Assembly: GCA_900543515.1 (NCBI GenBank)
Contig: UQRW01000057.1
Coordinates: forward strand, 1 to 11,689
Direction of reading: 5' to 3'
Source: an uncultured Collinsella sp.
Lineage (GTDB): Bacteria > Actinomycetota > Coriobacteriia > Coriobacteriales > Coriobacteriaceae
Length of the DNA stretch: 11,689 nt
Shown here: positions 4,626-11,689 of the stretch, piece by piece
Layout of the letters: every line of letters starts with the position of its first letter
How positions within the stretch are numbered: position 1 is the first letter of the stretch
Notes under the pieces: generated by a model
What the model saw: the letters and a program-made list of their open reading frames with translations, nothing else
The model's database searches: none
Told to the model about the DNA's origin: nothing
Position numbers and translations under genes: made by a program

Positions 4626-6722
4626 TTACTTTTTACGAGCAAGCTCACCGATGTTGGCGATGCCGGAGAAAACGGCCTCGAAGCGGTTGAGCAGCTTAAG
4701 GCGATTATCGCGGAGCTGCTCGTCCTTGTCCATGACCATGACCTCGTCGAAGAAGCGGTCGATGGGCGCGCGCAGGGCGGCGAGGGCAGCAAATGCGGCC
4801 GGATAATCCTCGGTAGCAAGGGCGGCATCGACAGCGGTCTGAGCAGCCTCGGAGGCGTCGGCGAGCGCAAGCTCGACCTCGCCCATCAGGGCGCGGTCGT
4901 ACTCCGCGCCCAGCTCGGGCTTGGAGATGTGCGCGGCGCGGGCATAGGCGGTCGCCAGGTTATCGAACGTCTCAGCGTCGTTCTTGCGGGCCTCGTCGAG
5001 GGCGGCGCAGCGGGCGAAGAAGACGGACGGGGCGATGATGTGCACCGCGGAGACGGCGGCAACGGTGTCCGCCGGGATCTTTTCGTCGCGGGCCATGCTC
5101 ACCAGACGGCCGTGGAAGAAGTCGCGAACCTGCTGAGCGACCTCGGCGGCGTCGAACTCGATACCCTGCTCGCTATAGAGCTCAAGGGCAAAGTCGATAA
5201 GCGACGTGGGGTCGATCGGCAGACGGTCGCGCAGGATGTTGATGATGCCGATAGCGGCACGACGTAGCGCGTAGGGGTCGGAGGAGCCGGTCGGGGGCTC
5301 GCCGATGGCAAAGATACCGGCAATGGTATCGAGCTTGTCAGCACAGGCCACGATGCAGCCAGCGGTGCCCTCGGGCAGATCATCGCCGGCGAAGCGGGGA
5401 CGATAATGATCGCGGATAGCATGGGCGACCTCGTCGTTCTCCCCCATCGCGATGGCGTAGTAACCGCCCATCACGCCCTGCTGGCTCGTGAACTCGACGA
5501 CGGCGTTGGACACCAGGTCGGCCTTGCACAGGTGAGCGGCGCGAGCCGCATCGGCGGCCAGATGGGCACCCAGGTGAGCCTCGCGGGCGATGGCGAGCGC
5601 GAGCTGCTCGATGCGCTCGGACTTGGCGAGCACGCTACCGAGCTTCTCCTGGAAGGCGACCTTGGCCAGACGCTCGCGGAACTCGTCAAGGGAGATCTTC
5701 AGGTCCTCCTCATAGAAGAACTTGGCGTCGTCCAGACGGGCGCGCACGACGCGCTCGTTGCCGTCGATCACGCGCTCGGCATTCTCGGGCTTGCTGTTGG
5801 AGACGACTACGAACTCACGCGTGAGCTTGCCCTCGCCGTCATAAATCGGGAAGTAGCGCTGGTTGGTGAGCATGGACTCGCAGATGATCTCGTGCGGGAC
5901 CTTGAGGAACTCCTCATCGAAGGTACCGACAAGCACCGTCGGCCACTCGCAGAGGTTAATGACCTCCTCAAAGACCTTCTTGGGCGTGTCGACATGGCAG
6001 CCGGGGCGCGCAGCCTCGACCTCGGCGATACCGGCAAGGATGGCCTCGCGACGACGCTCGGCAGAGAGCACGCCGGCGTCCTCGAGCACCTGCTCGTAGA
6101 CGGCGGGGCTGGCGACCACATGGTCACCGGGGCCCAGAACGCGATGTCCGCGCGTGGTATTGCCACTCGTCACATCGGCAAACGACACGGGCACGACGTC
6201 CTCACCCAAAAGGCAGCAGATCCAACGGACCGGACGAACAAACGTAGCGTGCTCGTGGCCCCAGCGCTGGCTGCGGTAGTTGGGCCACTGCAGGCCGGCG
6301 ATAGTCTTCTCGCACAGAGACGTCAGGATCGGCGTAGCCGGAGCGGAGGGAATGTTCTTCTCGGCGAACACGTACTCGCGGCCGTCGGTGTCCTCGCGAC
6401 GGACCAGGTCCTCGGCAGCCACACCGCACTTGCGGGCAAAGCCCTGGGCGGCCTTGGTGGCGTTACCGTCGGCATCAAAGGCAATGTTTGCCGCGGGGCC
6501 GCGCTTGACCTCGTGAACCTCGTCGGTCGCGGTGGCGACGTCGGCAACGAGCGCAGCCAGGCGGCGCGGGCTCGAGATCACGCGGACCTCGCCGTGGGCC
6601 AGACCGGCCTCGTCGAGACCCTTGGCGATCATGGTGCCAAGCTGCTTGACGGCATTGTTCAGCGGTGCGGAGGGCATTTCTTCCGTACCGATCTCAAACA
6701 GGAAATCCTTAGCGTCTGCCAT
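4626..6722 (-). CDS. glyS: Glycine--tRNA ligase beta subunit
   Basis: This 698-residue subunit forms the alpha2beta2 glycyl-tRNA synthetase with GlyQ. It binds and positions tRNA-Gly, while the alpha subunit holds the aminoacylation site. Recognisable family segments are FLFEIGTEEMP (7-17), FVRPVRWICCLLG (161-173), TRGHR (190-194) and ESMLTNQRYFPIYDGEGKL (282-300). Further conserved stretches are KFFYEEDLK (334-342) and, in the HD-like middle part, FTSQQGVMGGYYA and the GEPPTGSSDPYALRR block. The C-terminal helical part is the anticodon-binding region. Length is the usual one. It starts 3 nt after the glyQ stop with GAGGTGG inside the end of glyQ, so the two subunits are probably co-translated in equal amounts. 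No abnormality seen. Confidence 0.98.
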   Translation of the reverse strand: MADAKDFLFEIGTEEMPSAPLNNAVKQLGTMIAKGLDEAGLAHGEVRVISSPRRLAALVADVATATDEVHEVKRGPAANIAFDADGNATKAAQGFARKCGVAAEDLVRREDTDGREYVFAEKNIPSAPATPILTSLCEKTIAGLQWPNYRSQRWGHEHATFVRPVRWICCLLGEDVVPVSFADVTSGNTTRGHRVLGPGDHVVASPAVYEQVLEDAGVLSAERRREAILAGIAEVEAARPGCHVDTPKKVFEEVINLCEWPTVLVGTFDEEFLKVPHEIICESMLTNQRYFPIYDGEGKLTREFVVVSNSKPENAERVIDGNERVVRARLDDAKFFYEEDLKISLDEFRERLAKVAFQEKLGSVLAKSERIEQLALAIAREAHLGAHLAADAARAAHLCKADLVSNAVVEFTSQQGVMGGYYAIAMGENDEVAHAIRDHYRPRFAGDDLPEGTAGCIVACADKLDTIAGIFAIGEPPTGSSDPYALRRAAIGIINILRDRLPIDPTSLIDFALELYSEQGIEFDAAEVAQQVRDFFHGRLVSMARDEKIPADTVAAVSAVHIIAPSVFFARCAALDEARKNDAETFDNLATAYARAAHISKPELGAEYDRALMGEVELALADASEAAQTAVDAALATEDYPAAFAALAALRAPIDRFFDEVMVMDKDEQLRDNRLKLLNRFEAVFSGIANIGELARKK

Positions 6723-6725
6723 GGC

Positions 6726-7637
6726 TTACGCCACCTCGCCTTCCTGGTCGGCATTCTCGTTGACTCCGGCGACCTCGGCCATGTAGGCCTCGCAGCACGC
6801 CTTGGCGACGGCGCGGACGCGCAGGATGTAGTTGGCACGCTCGACCGCGGACAGCGCGCCACGGGCATCGAGCAGGTTGAAGGCGTGGCTGCACTTCATG
6901 ACGCAGTCGTACGCCGGCAGCGGAAGCTTGCGCTCCAGGCAGGAGTGGCACTCGGCCTCGTAGTCGTCAAACTTCTGACGCATCATCTCGACGTTGGCGA
7001 CCTCAAAGTTATAGGCACTGAACTCGCGCTCGTTCTCGAGGAACACGTCGCCATAGGTCATGGGCGTGCCGTCGGGCAGGTAGCTCCACACCAGGTCGTA
7101 GACCGAGTTGACGCCCTGGGCGTACATGGCGATACGCTCCAGGCCGTAGGTGATCTCGACGGGCACGGGGTCGACCTCGATGCCGCCCACCTGCTGGAAG
7201 TACGTAAACTGCGTGACCTCCATGCCATTGAGCCAGACCTCCCAGCCAAGGCCCCAGGCGCCGAGCGTCGGGCTCTCCCAGTCGTCCTCGACAAAGCGGA
7301 CGTCATGGTCGTTGGGGTCCAGACCGATAGCGGCAAGAGACCCCAGGTAGAGCTCCTGGGCGTTAACCGGAGAAGGCTTGATGAGCACCTGGAACTGATA
7401 GTAGTGCTGCATGCGGTTGGGGTTCTCGCCGTAGCGGCCGTCGGCGGGACGGCGGCAGGGCTGCGCATAGCAGGTGCGCCACTCGGCGGGACCGAGCGAG
7501 CGCAGCGTGGTCGCGGTATGGAAGGTACCGGCACCGACCTCGGAGTCATAGGGCTGCATAATGACGCAGCCCTGCTCGCCCCAGTACTGCTGGAGGCGCA
7601 GGATGATGTCTTGGAAGGAAAGCGATGAAGCGTTCAT
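6726..7637 (-). CDS. glyQ: Glycine--tRNA ligase alpha subunit
   Basis: This 303-residue catalytic subunit of the bacterial alpha2beta2 glycyl-tRNA synthetase is a class II fold that makes glycyl-adenylate and charges tRNA-Gly. It shows LSFQDIILRLQQYWGEQGC (6-24) and GAGTFHTATTLRSLGP (35-50). Motif 2 is around WRTCYAQPCRRPADGRYG (53-70), and motif 3 is ITYGLERIAMYAQG (162-175). Length matches the family. The 59-nt gap to lepB contains a TATAGT -10-like hexamer on the minus strand (7684-7689) without a clear -35, so an internal promoter is possible. The gap is too short for a T-box leader, which often controls this gene in Firmicutes. GAGGGG lies about 11 nt before the ATG. Its partner glyS follows directly. 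Confidence 0.98.
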   Translation of the reverse strand: MNASSLSFQDIILRLQQYWGEQGCVIMQPYDSEVGAGTFHTATTLRSLGPAEWRTCYAQPCRRPADGRYGENPNRMQHYYQFQVLIKPSPVNAQELYLGSLAAIGLDPNDHDVRFVEDDWESPTLGAWGLGWEVWLNGMEVTQFTYFQQVGGIEVDPVPVEITYGLERIAMYAQGVNSVYDLVWSYLPDGTPMTYGDVFLENEREFSAYNFEVANVEMMRQKFDDYEAECHSCLERKLPLPAYDCVMKCSHAFNLLDARGALSAVERANYILRVRAVAKACCEAYMAEVAGVNENADQEGEVA

Positions 7638-7696
7638 GCCTCTAATATCCCCTCGTCGAAACGATTACACGGTTAGGTACTGTACTATAGCGGTTT

Positions 7697-8260
7697 TTAG
7701 TCGATAGCGCCGATGCGGTTGAGCGGCCAGTAGCGCACAAGCGCCACAGCGATCAAATCAGAGCGATCGACGGGACCAAAGTAGCGTGAGTCGGCAGAGT
7801 TTTCGCGGTTGTCGCCCATCACCCACACGCACCCGTCGGGAACGGTGTAGGGATAGCTTACCTGAGCGCCGGGAGCTTGGACCGAAAGCGGCCAGCTCAT
7901 GCCAGTCGTATAGTCCTCGTCGAGCGCCTGGCCATCGACGACGACCTTGCCGTCCTGAAGGTCGACCGTCTGGCCGGCCGTGGCAATAACACGCTTGACA
8001 AGAACATCATGCTCGGAGGTGCCATCGGGGTTGTGGAACACCACGATATCGCCTTGGCTGACAGGCTGGCCGAGCTCGAGGCTCACCTTTTGCGCCAAGA
8101 TCTGGTCGCCAATCTCGATCGTGGACTCCATGGAGCCGGTGGGCACCACAAAGGGCTCGACCACAAACGAGCGAATCAAGAAGGTGGCGACCAATGCGAT
8201 CGCGATGACCGCGATCCACTCAAAAGCGCCTCTCAACGCGGAATGCTGCGATGGAACCAT
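7697..8260 (-). CDS. lepB: Signal peptidase I
   Basis: A 187-residue membrane-anchored serine protease that removes signal peptides from exported proteins on the outer face of the membrane. One N-terminal transmembrane helix (about residues 14-32) is followed by the catalytic Ser43 in VPTGSME and the general base Lys89 in VLVKRVIA. The box GDNRENSADSR (149-159) follows. The frame is also open from a GTG at 8266, but GAGGAG (8266-8271) is perfectly placed 5 nt before the ATG at 8260, so I start there. It begins 2 nt after the trmD stop and is probably translationally coupled. In many bacteria rplS follows trmD; here lepB takes that place. In Firmicutes and Actinobacteria lepB is often close to rplS, so a lost or moved rplS is plausible. 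Confidence 0.97.
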   Translation of the reverse strand: MVPSQHSALRGAFEWIAVIAIALVATFLIRSFVVEPFVVPTGSMESTIEIGDQILAQKVSLELGQPVSQGDIVVFHNPDGTSEHDVLVKRVIATAGQTVDLQDGKVVVDGQALDEDYTTGMSWPLSVQAPGAQVSYPYTVPDGCVWVMGDNRENSADSRYFGPVDRSDLIAVALVRYWPLNRIGAID

Positions 8261-8262
8261 TC

Positions 8263-9021
8263 TCACTCCTCGCTCTGCGAATACGAAGCGTCCAAAATCT
8301 CCTGCGCGTAAGCGCGCTCCTCGGGCGTAAGGCGCGCCGTCTCGATCAGATCGGGACGCCAGCGGCAGGTGCGCTCGATGGCGTTCTTGCGACGCCAGGC
8401 ATCGACCTTGGCGTGATCGCCACTCACGAGCACCGGCGGCACGCCCTCGCCGTTGAACTCGGCGGGACGGGTGTACTGCGCGTACTCGAGCAGGCCTCCG
8501 TCCTCGGCGGTCGAGAACGACTCGTCCACATTGCTCATCTCGTCGCCCAGGGCGCCGGGAATCAGGCGTACGACGGCATCGGCAACGACCATAGCGGGAA
8601 GTTCGCCACCCGTAAGCACGTAGTCGCCGATCGACAGACGCTCATCGGCATACGCATACGCACGCTCGTCGACGCCCTCGTAGCGGCTGCACACAAACAG
8701 CAGGCGCTCACTTTTGAGCAGGCGCTCGGCCACATGCTGCGTAAAGGGCTCGCCACAGGGGGTGAAGAACACTACGGTGGGCTTGGGACCCTCGGAGCTG
8801 ATGGCCTCGATGGCCTCGGCAATAGGCTCGACCTTCATGAGCATGCCCTGCCCGCCGCCGTACGGCTCGTCATCGACGGTACGATGGCGGTCGTGCGTCC
8901 AGTCGCGCAGGTTATACGCCTTAAAATCAAAAAGGCCGGCCTTGCGGGCGCGGCCCAAAATCGATGTGGACATGACGGGCTCAAACATCTCGGGAAAGAC
9001 CGAAAGGGTCTCGATCAGCAT
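8263..9021 (-). CDS. trmD: tRNA (guanine-N1-)-methyltransferase
   Basis: A 252-residue SPOUT-class enzyme that makes m1G37 next to the anticodon of tRNAs, using SAM bound in a deep trefoil knot, and so prevents +1 frameshifting. Visible are SVFPEMF (7-13), THDRHRTVDDEPYGGGQGM (42-60), the SAM-binding knot RYEGVDER (113-120) and LSIGDYVLTGGELPAM (129-144), and LLEYAQYTRP. Two positions deviate from the usual consensus. CGRYEG reads CSRYEG. The (E)DSF segment holding the catalytic Asp (D169 in Haemophilus and E. coli) reads D166-E-S-F169, putting Glu167 at that position. GGAGG lies 7 nt before the ATG. It is 10 nt downstream of rimM, the standard partner order. Confidence 0.97.
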   Translation of the reverse strand: MLIETLSVFPEMFEPVMSTSILGRARKAGLFDFKAYNLRDWTHDRHRTVDDEPYGGGQGMLMKVEPIAEAIEAISSEGPKPTVVFFTPCGEPFTQHVAERLLKSERLLFVCSRYEGVDERAYAYADERLSIGDYVLTGGELPAMVVADAVVRLIPGALGDEMSNVDESFSTAEDGGLLEYAQYTRPAEFNGEGVPPVLVSGDHAKVDAWRRKNAIERTCRWRPDLIETARLTPEERAYAQEILDASYSQSEE

Positions 9022-9031
9022 GTTGTCCTCC

Positions 9032-9553
9032 CTACTTGTCCATATCGATCAGGCCGTCCATCACGTGGACGGAAATTGTTCCTGTGTCGGGAAGATCGAG
9101 CACAACCTGCTCGATCACGGGAATCAGCACCTCGCCGTACCGATCGCCCTCGACAACCCAAACATCGTTAGCAGGCGTCGACATAATCTCGACGATCGTG
9201 CCGAGTAAACCGAAGCGCTCGTCGACCACCTCGCGACACATCAGATCGGTATAGGCAGCGTCGAGCGAATCGAGCTCAAAGTCGTCACGATTTGCCAGCA
9301 CGTAGCATCCCGTGATGCCCTCGGCGGCTGTCAAGTCGTCAATGCCCTCAAACGAGACCAGATCGCCATCGCCCGTATCGGTGACGGACACGACCGTGCA
9401 AAAGCGGTCGCGCTTGAGCGCCGGCGGCGTCAGAGCGACCCGCATACCCGGCTCTAATACAGAAGGAAGCCCCCGCAGCGGCTGCGCGAGGACCTCCCCC
9501 TTCCTTCCGTGCGGCTTGACCACACGGGCGATGTTTTTGTACTGGGACCTCAA
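9032..9553 (-). CDS. rimM: Ribosome maturation factor RimM
   Basis: A 173-residue 16S rRNA processing factor that binds ribosomal protein S19 and helps to assemble the head of the 30S subunit. The N-terminal reductase-like barrel starts with IARVVKPHGRKGEV (8-21). The C-terminal PRC barrel shows the characteristic REVVDERFGLLGTIVEI and GEVLIPVIEQVV segments, and the protein ends in DGLIDMDK. The only start that keeps the conserved N-terminus is a TTG at 9553, preceded by a weak AGGA and only 4 nt from the khpA stop. That suggests coupling and modest expression compared with rpsP. Confidence 0.96.
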   Translation of the reverse strand: MRSQYKNIARVVKPHGRKGEVLAQPLRGLPSVLEPGMRVALTPPALKRDRFCTVVSVTDTGDGDLVSFEGIDDLTAAEGITGCYVLANRDDFELDSLDAAYTDLMCREVVDERFGLLGTIVEIMSTPANDVWVVEGDRYGEVLIPVIEQVVLDLPDTGTISVHVMDGLIDMDK

Positions 9554-9557
9554 GGTC

Positions 9558-9842
9558 CTAGCCCAGAACCTCTACCTCGACAGCAGTGTCGAGGCGAGCG
9601 GCCAGTGCACGGGCGAGCGTGCGAATGGCCTTGATGGTACGGCCACGACGGCCGATGACCTTAGCGACGTCATCCTCGGCGACCGAAACCTCAATCGTAG
9701 AGGCGTCGTCACCATCGATGACCTCAAGGCTCACGGAATCCGGGTCGTCGACGATCTGAACAACGAGATATTCGACGAGATCGGCGATGCGATCTGAGAG
9801 CATTGCCTCACCCTCGAGCTGTGCAGCGTCAACCTCAGGCAC
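9558..9842 (-). CDS. khpA: KH-domain RNA-binding protein KhpA
   Basis: This 94-residue protein carries a single type II KH domain with the RNA-binding loop G64-R-R-G67 in VAKVIGRRGRTIKAIRTL. In Gram-positives KhpA pairs with KhpB (EloR/Jag) and binds many transcripts, affecting cell elongation and division. It is somewhat longer than the usual 75-80 residues because of an N-terminal extension of about 13 residues (MPEVDAAQLEGEA). The GTG start at 9842 has GAGGAG 6 nt upstream and lies 3 nt after the rpsP stop, so I keep it; an internal ATG (codon 14) would give the usual length. The rpsP-khpA-rimM-trmD order is the conserved one. Confidence 0.94.
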   Translation of the reverse strand: MPEVDAAQLEGEAMLSDRIADLVEYLVVQIVDDPDSVSLEVIDGDDASTIEVSVAEDDVAKVIGRRGRTIKAIRTLARALAARLDTAVEVEVLG

Positions 9843-9845
9843 GAT

Positions 9846-10187
9846 TTACTCCTCGGCGCCCTCAGCGGCCTCAGCGGCAGCCTTAGCGGCCTCGGCCTCT
9901 TTGGCGAGCTGCTTCTTGGACTTCTTGACGACGGTCTCGGTCTTCTCGCCCTCGTTGGCGGCCTTGACCAGAGCGGCGACGGCGTCGGTGAGCTGAGCGC
10001 CCTTGGACTGCCAGTCGGCGATCTTCTCGAGGTCGAGGTTGATGGTCTTGGGGGCGGTCATCGGGTTGTAGCGGCCAACCTCCTCGATGATACGACCGTC
10101 ACGCGGGGCGCGGGAATCGGCGACGACGACACGGTAGTACGGACGCTTCTTAGCGCCGTGACGAGCAAGGCGAATCTTGACTGCCAA
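9846..10187 (-). CDS. rpsP: 30S ribosomal protein S16
   Basis: A 113-residue primary assembly protein of the 30S subunit. The conserved part is AVKIRLARHGAKKRPYYRVV (2-21), DSRAPRDGRIIEEVGRYNP (24-42) and the helix LDLEKIADWQSKGAQLTDAV (51-70). Family members are usually 80-90 residues; here an Ala/Glu/Lys-rich, low-complexity tail (about 88-113) is added. The frame stays open upstream to 10223, but homology begins at Ala2 and a GGAGGAG at 10194-10200 stands 6 nt before a TTG at 10187, so the start is this TTG. First gene of the minus-strand operon. Confidence 0.97.
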   Translation of the reverse strand: MAVKIRLARHGAKKRPYYRVVVADSRAPRDGRIIEEVGRYNPMTAPKTINLDLEKIADWQSKGAQLTDAVAALVKAANEGEKTETVVKKSKKQLAKEAEAAKAAAEAAEGAEE

Positions 10188-10193
10188 AGGAAA

Positions 10194-10200
10194 CTCCTCC
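10194..10200 (-). promoter_or_regulatory. rpsP: Ribosome binding site of rpsP (GGAGGAG)
   Basis: A strong GGAGGAG six bases before the TTG at 10187. It decides the start against the longer open frame beginning at 10223, whose extra 12 residues are not part of S16. Confidence 0.85.
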
Positions 10201-10206
10201 AACCAA

Positions 10207-10221
10207 GCAGCTTTAGGCTGC
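10207..10221 (-). other. Small hairpin in the rpsP mRNA leader
   Basis: On the minus strand GCAGC-CTAAA-GCTGC forms a perfect 5-bp stem with a 5-nt loop, 6 nt before the Shine-Dalgarno. It could affect leader stability or ribosome access. No U-run follows, so it is not an attenuator of the usual kind. Confidence 0.35.
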
Positions 10222-10243
10222 AACTACAAACAAACAGTTGAAC

Positions 10244-10272
10244 ATAATACGCCATCGACGCGGGCAGGTGAA
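10244..10272 (-). promoter_or_regulatory. Promoter of the rpsP operon
   Basis: On the minus strand TTCACC (10267-10272, four of six -35 bases) and TATTAT (10244-10249, five of six -10 bases) are separated by exactly 17 nt. The start of transcription would fall near 10237, leaving a leader of about 50 nt that contains the small hairpin. A second, weaker candidate is TTGCAA (10339-10344) with TAAGAT after 16 nt. Consensus prediction only. Confidence 0.5.
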
Positions 10273-10376
10273 GTCCGTGAGACCAACTTCTTCGGTGTAG
10301 TCGAGGGCAAATCCATATCTTAGACAAGAATTCGGGATTTGCAAGCACATACACGCACCCCACATGAGCTGCGCGG

Positions 10377-10382
10377 TATACT
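10377..10382 (+). promoter_or_regulatory. -10 element of the dinB promoter (TATACT)
   Basis: TATACT matches five of six -10 bases. Transcription would start near 10389, giving a 39-nt leader if translation begins at 10428, or a leaderless mRNA if the ATG at 10389 is used. No convincing -35 element is seen, and I found no clear LexA-type operator in the 10250-10430 region. Confidence 0.4.
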
Positions 10383-10427
10383 CATGACATGGAAAGACGC
10401 GAACATACATACGGTTATGAGGATGCC

Positions 10428-11642
10428 ATGGGCGTCACGCCGCCTCCCTGGACGGGTCCGGCGGTGGGCCTCATGGACCTCGATGCGTTTTTTGCGAGCG
10501 TGGAGATGCTCGACCATCCCGAATGGCGCGGAAAACCGCTCATCGTGGGCGGAGACGCCGATTCGCGTGGCGTCGTGTCCACGTGTTCATATGAGGCACG
10601 TCGCTTTGGCGTGCACTCTGCCATGGCCTCGGCCGAGGCGCAGCGCTTGTGCCCGCAAGCCATTTGGACGCATGGGCATTTTGATCGCTATCGTGAGGTC
10701 AGCGCGCAGGTCATGGCAATTCTCGCTGACGAGACCCCGCGCGTTGAACGCGTATCCATCGACGAAGCCTTTATCGATATCACACCGGGTCGCTTTGCGC
10801 CCGAAGACCCGCTGCTGGTTGCGCGGCGTATAAGCGACCGCGTGGCAGGGCTGGGAGTGACCTGCTCCATTGGCGTGGGCTGCAACAAGACGGTCGCAAA
10901 GATCGCAAGCGAGCGGGATAAGCCGTTTGGGCTGACCATCGTGCGCCCCGGAACCGAGCAGCGCTTTTTGGCCGCGCTGCCGGTATCTGCCATGAGCGGC
11001 ATCGGACGCTCGGCCGAGGAGCGACTGCGCCGCATGCGCATCTACACCCTCGGCGAGCTTTCGCGCGCGCCTGAGTCCACACTGGCCTCTATTTTTGGCG
11101 TCAACGGCGAACGCATGCGCCAGCGTGCGCTGGGACTCGAAATCTCTGAAGTCACGAGTCTCGATGAAGAGCGCGAGGTCAAATCGGTCAGCAATGAACG
11201 CACCTTTGCGAAAGATTTGACTGAGCGTGGGGATATTGAGGCGGCGATTGCGCTGTTGGGAGAGTCAGTGGGACGCCGCCTGCGCCGTCAGGGGCTGACG
11301 GGTGCCACGGTAACGCTCAAGCTTAAGTATTCGTATGGCAGCGGGCGTACGGCACAGCGCCGGCTGCCTCATCCGACCGACGATGAGAACATCTTCGTGG
11401 CGGTTGCACTCGAACTGCTCGACAACATCTGGCAGGATGGCATGCATGTTCGCTTAGCGGGCATCGGCATGAGCGACTTCGACCACCAAGGCGGCATCCA
11501 GACTGACCTGTTCTGCGAGATCGATGACCGCGGAGCCCAATCCAGCGACCGCCGCGACCTCTCCGTCGCCATCGACGCCGTCCGAGACAAATTCGGTGAC
11601 ACCGCCCTTTCCTTCGGCCGCCAATCCCGCTTCAACGATTAA
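10428..11642 (+). CDS. dinB: DNA polymerase IV (Y-family translesion polymerase)
   Basis: A 404-residue error-prone polymerase that copies past DNA lesions. The palm carries D17 in MDLDAFFASVE (with Phe22 as the likely steric gate) and D112-E113 in VSIDEAFIDI, the three metal-binding acids. The fingers follow from YEARRFGVHSAM. Next come the IGVGCNKTVAKIASERDKP segment, the helix-hairpin-helix thumb (LPVSAMSGIG) and the little-finger domain from about 240. Q358-T-D-L-F362 fits the beta-clamp binding pentapeptide and lies about 40 residues before the end, not at the extreme C-terminus as in E. coli. The frame is open from an ATG at 10389, but GAGG (10419-10422) lies 5 nt before the ATG at 10428, and TATACT just upstream of 10389 suggests that transcription begins there. 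I therefore prefer 10428. It stands alone and is divergent from rpsP. Confidence 0.95.
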   Translation: MGVTPPPWTGPAVGLMDLDAFFASVEMLDHPEWRGKPLIVGGDADSRGVVSTCSYEARRFGVHSAMASAEAQRLCPQAIWTHGHFDRYREVSAQVMAILADETPRVERVSIDEAFIDITPGRFAPEDPLLVARRISDRVAGLGVTCSIGVGCNKTVAKIASERDKPFGLTIVRPGTEQRFLAALPVSAMSGIGRSAEERLRRMRIYTLGELSRAPESTLASIFGVNGERMRQRALGLEISEVTSLDEEREVKSVSNERTFAKDLTERGDIEAAIALLGESVGRRLRRQGLTGATVTLKLKYSYGSGRTAQRRLPHPTDDENIFVAVALELLDNIWQDGMHVRLAGIGMSDFDHQGGIQTDLFCEIDDRGAQSSDRRDLSVAIDAVRDKFGDTALSFGRQSRFND

Positions 11643-11659
11643 CCGCCTTTGGGCAAAAA

Positions 11660-11689
11660 GAAAGCCGGGCAGGTGCGGAAACCGCACCT
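11660..11689 (+). terminator. Hairpin terminator after dinB, cut by the window end
   Basis: AGGTGCGG-AAA-CCGCACCT (11671-11689) is a perfect 8-bp stem. The preceding AAAAAGAAAGCCGGGC suggests that the stem continues beyond the window as GCCCGGCTTT, which would make a long bidirectional terminator with T-runs on both strands. The extension is inferred, as the right half is not in the window. Confidence 0.75.

Noticed and set aside
5406..7628. A 740-codon open frame on the + strand, opposite glyS and glyQ
   Set aside because: It is the antisense shadow of two well-supported genes in G+C-rich DNA. Its translation is repetitive in G, L, V and D and shows no domain.
7638..7696. T-box riboswitch ahead of glyQ
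   Set aside because: The 59-nt gap is far too short for a T-box leader and no T-box consensus is present.
8251..9171. A 306-codon + strand frame opposite trmD and rimM, and a 269-codon one at 4458-5267
   Set aside because: Both are antisense shadows of conserved genes without ribosome binding sites or recognisable motifs.

Overview
The window looks like chromosomal DNA of a high-G+C Gram-positive of the class Coriobacteriia, most likely Collinsella or a close relative. I base this on the G+C-rich housekeeping genes, the two-subunit glycyl-tRNA synthetase, the strong GGAGG-type ribosome binding sites with frequent TTG/GTG starts, and the gene order. The assignment is inference; no 16S or other marker is present.

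Left part (1-3700) is an accessory island of visibly lower G+C. It holds a compact three-gene + strand operon with overlapping reading frames: a cysteine-free precursor protein (163-888), a radical SAM enzyme (885-1964) and a class I SAM-dependent methyltransferase with an NPP active-site motif (1957-3099). The precursor carries a leader resembling nitrile-hydratase-type RiPP leaders. This is followed by about 40 uncharged residues built from hexads of the form N-A-N-x-x-x, and then by a follower region of about 100 residues. Asn recurs every six residues. This is the layout of the polytheonamide/aeronamide family, where a radical SAM epimerase makes D-residues and an N-methyltransferase methylates Asn side chains so that a beta-helical pore forms with about six residues per turn. 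I infer that the cassette makes a related, apparently undescribed peptide. A hairpin terminator (3126-3163) ends the operon.

The stretch 3164-3715 has no intact gene. It contains a candidate promoter and inverted repeats, the first ~42 codons of an ABC exporter permease (3367-3492), and then an abrupt switch to G+C-rich DNA with an unidentified minus-strand gene fragment. The natural exporter of the peptide therefore seems to have been lost at this site.

Middle and right part (3716-10187) is a long minus-strand housekeeping cluster read right to left: rpsP, khpA, rimM, trmD, lepB, glyQ, glyS and a PEP synthase/PPDK regulatory kinase-phosphorylase (ppsR). It joins ribosome assembly, tRNA modification, protein export, tRNA charging and control of PEP metabolism. 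Spacings are 2-10 nt except for 59 nt before glyQ and 34 nt before ppsR. A divergent region (10188-10427) separates it from dinB (DNA polymerase IV, + strand). The window ends inside the hairpin terminator behind dinB.
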